Assembly (NCBI GenBank): GCA_012845835.1
Contig: JABAKD010000016.1
Coordinates: forward strand, 14,897,625-14,961,624
Direction of reading: 5' to 3'
Source of the DNA: Undaria pinnatifida
Lineage: Eukaryota; Sar; Phaeophyceae; Laminariales; Alariaceae
DNA: 64,000 nucleotides
The notes beneath the pieces were generated by a model. The model saw nothing but the letters and a program-made list of their open reading frames with translations, was not told the DNA's origin and did no database searches. The translations under genes and the position numbers were made by a program. This document shows positions 46,801 through 58,800 of the stretch, piece after piece (position 1 is the first letter of the stretch; each line of letters begins with the position of its first letter).

Positions 46801-49800
46801 GATCACTTCTCGCGGATCAAATTCGGTCGAAGACCGACCTATTTGAGATTTGACCAATTCCTGACCAAACCCGATTCGATGCGTGAGAATTCAACCACCT
46901 CCTGACCCAAGCCGAGCCGAGCCGAGCCGACGCGTGAGATTTCGACCGCCTCTTCCTGACCCGACCCGACTTGACCAGCGAGAATCTGAAAATCTCCTGA
47001 CCCGACGCGCGGATTGGGTCATGATCTGTGAAAAACCCTGGAAGTTTGCTAGTGTGAAAAAAATCATCATATCATCATCAATCACCATCATCATCATCAT
47101 CGTCATCAATCGCTATTACCATCCTCATCATCATCATCATCACCACCATTACCATGATCATCATCGTTACCATCATCATTATCATCATCATCATCATCAT
47201 TACCACCATCACCATCAGCACATCATCATCATCAATCGTCATCAGCACATCATCATCATCATCATCATCAATCGTCATCAGCACGCGTCAACTCGTCACC
47301 TGAATTTGGCCCAGACGGGCTTGCGGAAGAAAAAAACCTCTTGGGACGCCGTCTCGCACTCCGTCACGTAAAAAAGGGACCGAACCTGCAACGAGTCCGT
47401 CGGCACAACATAACGTAACAAGGTCGAACGCAGCGGGGTCTCAAGTCAGGGGAACTAACACCGGGAACACACGTGACGCGTGCTTATGAGACGCATGCTA
47501 CGATAAAGGTATACCGTTTTTTGGCGAAAACGGTTTTCTTAATGACGGGGCTCCTTAACCCAAAATCGTCGGGAAAAAAAAAAATAATAAGCCATTTTTA
47601 CTCTTTGGGATTGATTTGTGCTGTATACCTAAACGATGGGGTTGTTGTTGTAAGTCGGGTGGCACTTTAGTTTTTCCCCACGTATGATACAAGGATACAA
47701 GGCAAATCACTTCTTGGGAGGGGCATAAAACAAGGGTGAAACTCTACCGCAGCAAGCATTTTTTATAGAGGTACCACGGTAGCATTCCTGTCGCCATGTG
47801 GGTAGCGCCCCTGACAGGTCACTTCTTGCGTGTTTTTTTTGTGGTGTGGAGATCACACCGAGGTGGGCCGGTATCTCGGGTCAGCACGGAACGGAGTCCG
47901 GGGGACCTCTGGTGACCTTGACCTTGTGTGCAACGAGGCGGTGTGAAGCATGGAGCGCTTCATCAAGCCGCAGAAAAAAATAGGCGCGCACGCCTACCAC
48001 AGCATGGTTCAAAGTGACTACTCAAGTGACTACTCAAGTGACTAGTGATGGTATACATCGATCTGATTGTTGGTGAAGTCATCCGACGGTAGGAAAGGTC
48101 CAAGAACCGTTTCTGACCTTCTGACGGATGTGGCCGGTTTGAGCTCATCAACTGTGGAACCATCGGTTAGCATGGCAAATCCTACGAGAGCTTGGTTTCA
48201 GGACTAGCGCATCGAACTGTTGGTCGCGTTGCACCAACGAACGCCTTCGAAGGCATGTTTCGATCGGGTGAGATTTTGATTTGAGCCCTCCATGTTAGGA
48301 GCTCAGAGAATTCCTAGAATATGCTGCACCCCCAGCGTAGCGCGGGATGTCTCGGTGGCACACCGTAGACGTCGCGAGCTACTCACAGCAATCACGCCAA
48401 AACAAACACGTGCAGTTCTTCTTGAGTGCGAGTCGGCGGTCGGGTAATCGAGACCACCCCCAAGGCGTCATAGTTCGCCCCATCAACCTAACAAGCGGCC
48501 TTGCAGTCCACCATGTGACCACCACCTTCCAATGCCTACGAGCCTTTTCAGAACTCCACCCACGTTTTTGGGATCGAACCAGTCGGAACTTTATGCAATT
48601 CGATGCGAGTCGAAGAGGGACGAAAGGGCTGAAGCCTTCTCGCGAAAATAAAGAAGGCGTGTATCGTGATGGGGGGGGGGGAGAGCCTGCTTGATGACCC
48701 CGGATCTGAGTTACGACTATTAACAGGGAGGGAGAAGGAGAAAGAAAGTATGAAGATAACAGTGTGGGGAAAGTTTTAGTAGTATAAAAGCGTTAAGGGG
48801 GGTGCCACAACAACAAAAAATAAGCGGCGGGGGCGGGGGGGGGGGGGGAGTGTCATCGACGTCCAACCGTACACTACTTACCAAAGGCACGATCACGTCT
48901 TCGAAGGTCCAAACGACCAACGATTCCAGTAGCTGGGTTCGTTTCGCCAACTCGCTGGGAGGGCATCGCCGACGCCCTGCACCGCCCCCACCTCTCCCCC
49001 CGCCCCTGCCAGCACGCGACTTGCTCCGTCCTTCCGCCGCCTGACCCCGCTTTCTCTTGTCTCGCGCCTTGCCCTTGGCCATCTCAAGCTTTTCGCCTTG
49101 GGCACATATACTACTGCCACTCATGGAACCTTTGGCAGGATCCGCCTCTTGGCCTGCGCCCGTGAGATCGATTTTCCGCCGCTTTCTGCTGCCCCACCCT
49201 TCATACCCCTCAACGCCCCCCTCCCGTTCCCCAGCAGTGTTGCCGGTGCCTAATCCGAAGGGGCAACCCTGGCGTTCGGTAGCGGGTGTCATGCTACCCA
49301 AGTTGGCTGCGTTCACCTCGCTATTTCGGCGCAACGATACCCCCCGTGAGAACGGACGGGGTTTAGCTGTTTGCGGGCTACTTGTGGCACCGGCGTCAAG
49401 AGACATCCAATCCAGGTCCGATGTATGCATGCCGGAGGTCACCTGCGCAGAAAAAAAAATACATATATACATATATATATGTATGCGTCATGTTCTGTGA
49501 ATGCACTCGCCTGACTGCGTCGCTACGCCGCGTTGCTACGCTGCGTTGTGGTCGAAACCATCGAGCGGCGTATCGACCATTCAATTGGTCGCACTCACAG
49601 CTTACGTTTTTCGAAGTGTTTCTAATAAAACCAATAGTAATCTACAAGCTTCCCCATCGGGGTTGTCTTAAGTTGAAAAAGGGGGAAAAAACTCTCCTAA
49701 AAACTCAAGAATAACAATCAGTCATCGCGCAAGTAACCCGGCACGTAACAACGGCCAACACCGGCCAGCCCAAAACGGAGGATAACAAAATTTCAAGAAA

Positions 49801-52800
49801 AGTACGACACCGGCGGGATTTCAAAGACAACGGGCAGTGCCTCGGTTAAAAACCCCCATCACTCTCGTTTTTATTTTTAAATACCTTTTTATACCGTAGC
49901 TGTTAGCTCGTAGCACAAAAGTGCCACCCGCATCGTAACACATCGACACACGCGTCATGTGTGTGTCAGTATCAGCGTGCTAGGTTTCCGTGCTTCACCA
50001 AACCATGTGTTAGGTATACCTGGCAGCACAAGTCAACCTACTCAATTTCCTGGTACTCCGTACAGCAACACACACTCGCTCGCTCACCTCCAACACAGAC
50101 ATATTTTCGTGTCGTCTCAGCACAACAAAGCGCTCCACCGCTCGCATGAGACACACCATGTTGCGCTTCGACCCCCACAGCGACGTAGGAAATATCTGCG
50201 TGAAGGATTCCGGACAGCGACGAGGGGGCAGAGGCGGAGGTGTAATCTCTCCTGCTAAACGGATTCCCTCCGTTCAATCCGCATACTAGAGCTGTGAGTC
50301 GGGCAGGAGTTCACCACTAACGACTTACCTGGTAGCGACTACCAAGTACTCGGTACGGGGCTGTTATCCAACTAACCGACTTTAGTCGGCAAATCGGATG
50401 GTAAACCCAGCTGATGGCCAGCCGACTTGCCGTCATGAGTCAGGCAAGCGACGCGAGCCAACCCCCCCCCCCCCCCCCGCCCCAGCCAAAGGGCCCCGCC
50501 CAAAAAAACCAAGCCCCCCCCCCTGGCCAAGGGGGTCACGCCCAAAAATAAAGAACGCATCCCATTGTAAAACAATCCTTGCTATAAATGTGGAAACCCT
50601 AAAGCTGGATAGTCGGCACCTTCGAAAAAAACGGCGACATATTACTATAGTCCGACTAACAACTAGCTGGTGACTTAACAGGTGCCGACTGACTGCGCTA
50701 CCGCACATATAATCGAGTTTTGTACGCAAACAGCCAGAACGTACTCGCCCCGCCCTGTAACATTACCGGTTCCAAATAATTCCAGTGTCTTTAGGCACCA
50801 GGCATCCTGCCCGGCCCCGTACTTTCTCTGCCCAAGCACACGATACACAGCAGTTTGGTTTACACGAGCGAAGCGGGTTTCTAAAGTACGGCGGCGCCAA
50901 AAAAAACAGGGGTTCCTTTCCAGCCTCGCGTGCCCGAAAGACCAATGTCCCGAGCCCCGTCCGACCACCTGCCTTACTCCCAGACGACGGTATGATAGGG
51001 AGTTCATTTTGGGGGGGCTTTTTTCGCAGGGGCTCGGGGTCATTCGCGCGAGTAACCCCCCCGTTCCTTTGCGCTCTTAAGTGTTTTCAGCGCTGTTCTA
51101 ACCGCTGCTTTTACATACCTGGTATGCGATATCAATCAATCCGCAACGGAGTGGTGAGCTACGCTGCGCCAAAAACAACCGTCAAAAGTCATTTTATCCG
51201 TGAGGTACATTCAAGGTTCACTTCGTGGTAGTGCATATTAATATCACTGTTAATATTGGTAGTGCTGAGAAAACGGCGGTGAACGTGGTGGAATGATACT
51301 AAAAATGATACCTTGGTACTACTGCTGTGGCCTTGCCTTAGCCCTTGGTCATCATGGCTCCCGAAAATAGAACGATAAACAAAATGGAATCGCCGTGTGC
51401 GACGTGTTCGACTTGTCTGCTACCCACACAGCTAACGACGGTTACAAATGTCCAGGGCTTTTCACGGGTCGGGTCGGGTCAACTCTCAAGGGTCTGATCG
51501 TGTCAGGGTGACCCGACCAAACCATGGAGATTTTAACCTCCTGACCACATCCGACCGTACCAGACCCGACCCGACCCGACCATACCCGACCCGACCCGTG
51601 AGATTTCGAACACCTCCTGGCCCGACCTGACTCGACCCGCGAGTAATTGAAAAAAAAATTCGCCCGACTCGCGGGCCGGATCATGACCCGTGAAAAGCCC
51701 TGGTTTAATCCACCAGTGCAATTTCCTAGCTAGAGCTACAGCATCTTAGCGGCAGTCTCTTCTGATAAGCTGACGCAAAAGCTGCGATACGGGAGGCAGC
51801 ACTGAATTTTTTTTTTGCGGGTCCTCATGTACGGCGAGCTCTCCACCTCACCCCCCCCACTGACTTTCGAGAAAGAGGAAACGCGCACCCCAACGAAAAA
51901 GCAAAACGGCCTACGTATCGAACGAAAAACGCAAGACCATTATTCCAACGCCGTAGAAATCGAGGCGCGTACCTCAGTGGAGCGGAGGGGAAAGAGTCTG
52001 CTTAGCGACCCCGGATCTGAGAAAACGTCTATACTAACGAGGGAGAACGAGAAGGAGCAAAAAAAGTGTGAAGATATAATAGGTGGGATGAGCAAAAAAA
52101 AAAAAAAAAGTACGTTCATTTGTTGAGGAGCCTCATCAATCACGACAAGAAAAAAAAATCGGCAAAAACTGCTACTCTCTTATCTCGGTGAGCTCACTCG
52201 GTGGCACGCTTGGCAAAGAAAATTGACCACTCCGCGGTGCGGAGTAGCCATCTCCATGAAGGTCATGTCAGAACCGAAGCCCAAAGCCGGCGCCTGCTTC
52301 GTCCGGCAGCCCCGCTCCCCTTCCACTGCTGCAGCCGCCGGGTTTATCCCTGCGCAAGCACAAAACCAAGGCGGTTGGACACCGACGAGGGACGATTGCT
52401 ACGATTTTCGTATTAATATATTACTAGTGGTACTCCCGAAGTATGCCAGTTGCCGGCCGGTATGGCGGACAAAAACAAATTGATGCTGTATTATCCCCTG
52501 TATGTATGTACTAAACAAACGAAATAGTAACAGGGCAGCAGTACGGCAGTGCAGTGCAGCAGTACGTACAGTAGTAAAGGTATAATCCTCTGCATGAAAG
52601 TACTAAAAAAACAAAATAATAACACGGCAGCAGTACGGCAGTGCAGCAGTACGTACGGTAGTGAAGGACAGAGGAGTGCAGCAGTGGGGACGGTGGCACT
52701 CCCAAGCACCCAGTGGGAGGCCGGTATATAATTGTAGAAAAAAAAAAAAAGGTTCATCTCCCACAGGACGCAAAAAGACTCCCACGTACAGAACGGCCCA

Positions 52801-55800
52801 CGCACCCACCACGGACGACGCAGTGTACCCTACACCCACCCACCGACCAAACCTTTACTACATACAGCCGTACAGCAGGTGCAGCAGGTGCAGCAGTACG
52901 TACTGTTGACGCAGGCGCGCTTGTCGCCTCGTGTCCATGGCTCAAGTGGCCAAAAAGCAATTCGAAAGTTTAATATAGTTGGAGTTCGGGAAAAAAAAAG
53001 CGGGCAGCGACGAAGAAAAAGCGGGGGGGGGGGGCAAGCGAGCCGTCCCCGGGAGGGCGATTTCCACGCTCCCCCCTCGCCGAGGTGGGGCACCGACGCC
53101 CGTTCTTTCGCCCCCACGTCGTAGTGCTGCTGTGCGGATGGGACGTGGCGGCACCGCGAGGCCGCCGGAGGCCGAGTGGAGTGGAGCTCGGGAGTCGCAG
53201 CTTTTTTTGGGGGGGGTGTTATAACCAAGATATTTTCAAAGATCCTAAAAAAAACACCACCACGACGTTAGCGTATTATATAATAAGGATTAGCACTTTT
53301 CGCGAAAACGTTTTCCGAATGACGGCCCCCGAATCCCTCCCCATACTAACTTCAAGTAAATTTGTCCCCAAAAAGGCTTTCCAGTCGCAAAGGCGTTTGA
53401 CCTATTAATACTAGTAATCAAATCGTCGGAACGTCAATTTCTAGTTTTCGCATTAAGAATATTTCGGTTTCACCTACCGTAGGCCATGGGCTTTGGTCAT
53501 CGGGTTGCACTTTCAGCTTTTACTCCAACGATTTTTTATCGCCTCAGTGGGGTATAGAGCCAGCTCCTCCAGCCAACAACTTTGCAGGGAAAAAACAACG
53601 GTTGGTGCACCTTCGTTTACCGTACAAGTAGTACGTGTCGAAGAACACATTCATTAGTCGAAGAACAAAAATCGTTAGCCTTGTTAGGGCTAACAGCGGG
53701 AATAAACAACTGGCGGATAAACCTGACGAGTGCACCACCCCGGGCAACTAGACTAATAGCGGACGACGACTTTACGGTGGTGCTGTCGTAACTCCAATGC
53801 CAAGTACCCGAAGGGCACGCGCACAGCTTGCACTGCCGTGTGCTGCATGCTCGGACCATGATAAGACCGCGCTGACACTTTGTTTTGTCGCCAGACGTGC
53901 GGGGCCTAAAGGGGGCGTGCTGTCTGTCCTGCGGCAGCAGCCGCCGGGTTTTACCCCTGAACAAGCATAAATCCAAAGTGTTTGAGCCACCGACGCAGAA
54001 TAAACTATCGAGGGGGGGGTGATACAGTACGGGACACCCAATAATGAGACACGGGGAAAAAAGAAAGGCAACGCTGATACATGAGAAAATAGAGTTGATT
54101 GAAACACATACAGTACGATTTTACAGGTGCCAACCCGGGATGCAAGCGCTTCGAATTTTTTCGGCATGCGTGAGACTGGTATGTATCTCTCGGGCAACAT
54201 CACTCGGACGTGTTCTGACGAAAGCCTCTATCATGACGGCGACAAACGCAAATTATTTTACGTGGGGGAAATAAAAAAGAGTTGTTGTACTGATCTTAGT
54301 GTAGAACGCACAGCTTTTCTCAAAATAGAAACCCAACCTTGCTCAGTACTTATGTAAATAGGTGCCCTGAACTACTACATATGTACTGTCTGCCTGCCCA
54401 TCGTAGCTGATCCTCGTCATCCCCGAGCACCCTAGTAGGACAACGAAGCTTCAAGCGTATGCAGGCGGCGCCACTCGAACTCCGCACCCGGCTCCCTCGG
54501 ATGCAGGTTGTCGAACACCATTACACGAGATGACATCGTGGTATATTTAAACCATAAAAATGAAAATAAATACGCCCGTACGGCTGTGAGGTCGAGAATT
54601 TCGTCGAAACCCATCTTTGCAAGCTGTGTGTGATACTCCGATCGCGCGTGTTACGGGGTGGTGTGCACGTCCTCACGAACGGGACATAGGTCGGCGACTC
54701 CCCATCTAGGTCTAGTTATCAAAGCTGTTAACACCTAGTGCCATAATATTGTTGCAACAACCCATACGGCAGCACAAGTGAGTGCAAAAAGATTGGTTGC
54801 GAGCGGAGGCGCGTTGGGATAGGGGGGGGCGCTTTTTGGCCATGCATTTTCTGGCTGATGGTGCCGGATAAGTCAGGAACTACCCAACACGAAGCGTATG
54901 TGCAATTTCTAACTTCTGTTGGATTGGAAAAACAAAAGAAAAAAAAATAATTGAAACCGACGACTGTCATAGTCCAAGGCCTACCAACCAACACACGGAA
55001 AACATATCTTGAAAACAAAAATGGCAATGGCATAATAGGAAAAACGTATTTTTAACCATTTTTTTGGTTAACTTTTCGTGGGTCAGGTTGGCCTTGAATT
55101 GTGACGTTTGGCGGTTTCAATACTATTCTTGAGTGTTTTTCTAGTCAAGTCCTGCCCAATCAAAGTTGGTACCTGGTACCAGGTACATCGCAAACACCCT
55201 AACGTGGTTAAAATCGCAACTAAGTTTTACCATATTATTCGTTAAAAGTGGTTTAAGGCCATCCGGTTTAACCCCTTTAGAGCCCCAAAATCCCTCCCTA
55301 TACTAAATTCAAGTGAATTTGTAAAAAGAAAAGGACTTCCAGTTGTACAGGCGTTAAGACCACCTGGTTTAAGACCGTACGGTTTGAGACCATCTGGTTT
55401 AAGACCATACCTGGTACCTGGTACTATTTAAGACTTTTCGGCGGACAAGACCAGGTGAATGGGGTCGTTCGTCCCAATAAAACACACTACTTGGAATTGA
55501 CACGGGATACTTTTCGCAGTATACAGTAAAACACACAAAAAAAAAAAAAATGGAGATAAGACCCACTGAAATGGTCTGTCGCGAGGTTGCTCTTATAGCG
55601 GATATGCAAGTGTGGTATATGCACCTAGAGCAAGGGAGTGCTTGTCTTTTTCAGACCCAGCCCAATCAGTGACTCCAGCGACGAGACTCAGAAAAGCTAA
55701 TAGCCCTTGCGGAGCTTGAGAGGGAAAAAATGACCACAAATATTGACGATTACAGCACCTTCCACACGAGGCTAAGCGGGCTGCCACCTTAGGATGGGGT

Positions 55801-58800
55801 TCATGTATGTGCGGAGTACTGTACACTAGTAGCAATACCTCGTAGTCGCAATAGCAGCAAACAAATCAACCCAAGGGGCTGTACGACACAAATTCAAGGA
55901 GTTGTGCGACACAATCGACCCAAGGAGTTGTACGAAATTATCAATCCAAGGAATTGCACGACACACTTGAGCAACGGCGTGGTGGCATGGTGCGTGATGC
56001 CGCTCATTTTGCTGCGCTCTCACACAAAAATAACTGGTAAAGCCGCGCGTCTCGATTGTTTCGATCGCCTTTTTTGGGGTTTACAAGTCTTACCTCCTAG
56101 AATTGGTTCAACCGGTTCAACCGGTCCAACCGGTCCAACCGCCTCGGCATCGAGCGGTGCAAGTACGGGACCCTCTCCGACGATGGCCGGACCGGTGGCC
56201 GGACCGGCCATACAGTCGCCGTCTTCCTCCTGTCAAGAGGAACAGAAAAGGCATTGCGGTCGTACCGTACTGTATAAAGGAAACCTAACAAGGAACAGAA
56301 ACATATCGACCCAGGCTGGGGTTCTTATTTGGGAGAGTACACGCTCTACTCTAACTTCAGTATAACGGCTAAGTAATACACGAAGTACATAGACCAAGCA
56401 ATCTTGGGTGTAACCCATTTTTTTGGACTTTCAGAGGGGAAAAAAATGACGACAAGTGTTGACGATTACAGCATCTCCCCCACGAGGCAAAGCGGGCTGC
56501 CACCCCAGGAGGGGGTTCAATTACATTCCGGTCTACAGCACAATCATTCCAGGCAAACGTTTTTTTATACATGATGCCGCTCATTCTTACCACGCGCTCA
56601 CACAAAAACCGTTGATAAGACCGCGCGTGTCGATTGTTTCGATCAAGTTCATGGGGTCCCAAAAGAGTGTAATAGCTCACCGTGCGAAGCTCCCCGGGAG
56701 CGTCTGTGGGCCAATCGTCCCGCACCGGTCGCCAGTGCTGAGCATTGTTGTGGGACGGGGCTCCAGCCCCGGCGCCATTCCCTCGGCCGACACCCCAGCA
56801 CGCCCTATGGCCCGGCACACCGCCCGCCGTAGGTGATTGCGATTGAGGTTGAGACTGCGACTGCGGTTCCGAGCAAGGGTCTCTTAAGGTAGAAAAACTG
56901 TTTATGCTCCCTTCCTCGTCGCCACTGCTCCCGACGTCCTCCTCCCCGCTCTTGCCATTCACCCCCCCCGCTTGTGGCCACGCCGATGCTGCCTTGGCGC
57001 CCTCCGTTTCCGGATCACGCAGTGTAGAAGCATCCGACAGGCTGCCATCCGGGGACTTCGGGGGGAGCTGCTCCGCGTCGGCTGCGCCTGTGCATAGCCC
57101 CCGCGCAGTCTGGCCCGGCGCCTTCTTTTTTAAGGCGGATTGCGGTAGAGGGCAGTGCGCTTCCAACAACCTGCCGAAATTGCAGCCGTGCGCCCTCTCC
57201 AGCAGCTGTTCCATCAGCGGCACCACGCGGCGCAATCGTTTCGGTAGCTTGCGCCCCCCCTTCACCGCCTTCCCGGTTACCATCGCGTCTGCTCCCGACC
57301 GCTGGACCGCGGAGCCGGTGCTGTTGTTGTTGTTCTTGTGCGCTCCTTCGTTTCTGTTTCGCTGACTTCCAGCGCCATCTAGTCGGCAAAACACGTCGAA
57401 AACCAGGCGGTGGGCGGCTTTGGAGGCAGCTGGGTCTTTGTGACCACTGCTGCCGCTGCCCCCTTCGGCGTTTCGGGTATTCCCGAGCTCGCGGGGGGCA
57501 ATAATGGCCGGGTTGCGCTGGCCGATAGGGGGTGGCATCTGGCCGCAGGGGCTAAGCGGATGCCCACGCGGGAAGCCAGCCTTCCTGGAAAGCGAGGTAA
57601 TATATAGGGCGGACGTTTTCTTCCCAAAATGGGTCATTTTGATGTTGCCGCGAATAGTAAGAGTCCGAGTATTGCTACACTATTGTACAGCATAGTCTGT
57701 CGACGCGTGCTGCACGCCACTACCATATGTATCCCACAACCCTTGTTTTCATTTCCTTGAATTTTTATTCCACACAATTTTCAAGTACTTTGTCCTAAAA
57801 AACGTGGGTTCATTCAGTACCAAAGGACCTCAACTCATAACACCCTTGGGACCCCCAAAAATTCTATCAAAGGTTTTCAAACAATCCGGATGTGCGGCCT
57901 TCTTGATCGTCTAGTGAGGGCACGCGGCAAGACGCTTAGCATCATGACCACACTACGCGCGTGTGCTGTACAACTCCTGGGACTGTGGTTTGGAATGTAA
58001 ACTTAATACCCCTTGAGCCAACAGCTCATCTTGTTTCGTGCGATCGATGTTGTACTCGTCGATTTATTTCGTCAACTTATTGAGCTCTGAAAACCCCCAA
58101 AAAGATAGTTTGCATCTCAACCCCTTTGTCTCCGCAAAACATATTCCGCAGATACAGATCCAGCACACCATCTCAAAACGGCAGAGACGGGATGAATGTA
58201 CTGTTGATGATCTATATCATCTATACGATCTAGATCCTGATCTATCCGAGGAAGAAATCCACGCTAAGACCAAGCAGTTTTTCCACAAAATGTTGGGTGC
58301 GTGTCCAAAGGGGTTACGTCAACCCTCTCGGATCTTCAGTTATCTTGATTATGGTATAGCGAAAAATTGACGAACAAAAGTGACCATTTCCGCATCGGTC
58401 ACACGAAGAAACCCGGGCAGCTAGACTAGCTCACGACGCTTTTTACTGGCAAACTCCACTGCAAGTACCTATAGGGCACGCGCATAGCCTGCACTATCGT
58501 GTGCTGCACGCTCGCACCATGATAAGGACGCCTTTATACTTTGTTTTGTCGCTGTATCATACTTAGTATAATACATGGACCCCAAAAAGGTTCAGGGTCA
58601 TGACCGAAGACGACCTCTGTGGTACCGACCTGACAAAGGTGCTGGAGTAGAAGATGCGCCGGCGGGACAGCAGCGTCATGGGTCGCGGATTGGGCCGCCT
58701 CTTCTCCCCCGCTTTCCCGGCCCGTCGTTGCCCCGAACTAGCGCCTCCACTCTCCACAGCGGGTGCGGCGGATGAAGCCTGCGCATAAGGGTTCTCCAAA

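Larger units (their letters stand above)
44216..47299. other. TERT intron 10
   Basis: Holds a two-copy repeat (44785-45050, partner 50283-50700), a tRNA-like unit (45600-45690), a repeat shared with 0.75-1.08 kb (45940-46100), a GC-rich MITE (46782-47041) and an ATC array (47060-47280) ending next to exon 10. Confidence 0.6.
52350..56093. other. TERT intron 6
   Basis: Contains gcagtacggcagtgcagcag duplications (52520-52660), GC-rich unique sequence (52980-53220) without exon support, a MITE fragment (53325-53399), the ghost of exon 7 (53928-53998), a fold-back copy (54560-54715), a repeat paired with 42.9 kb (54955-55180), a TTAA MITE (55268-55357) and the gttgtacgacac repeat (55870-55970). 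Confidence 0.55.

Noticed and set aside
52979-53224. GC-rich plus- and minus-strand frames as an extra TERT exon
   Set aside because: No TERT motif, and exons 6 and 7 already join in phase without it.
56904-57365. 153-residue plus-strand open frame
   Set aside because: Antisense shadow of TERT exon 5.
58038-58370. 110-residue plus-strand open frame
   Set aside because: Overlaps the gatctatatgatctag repeat family; no homology recognised and no splice context.
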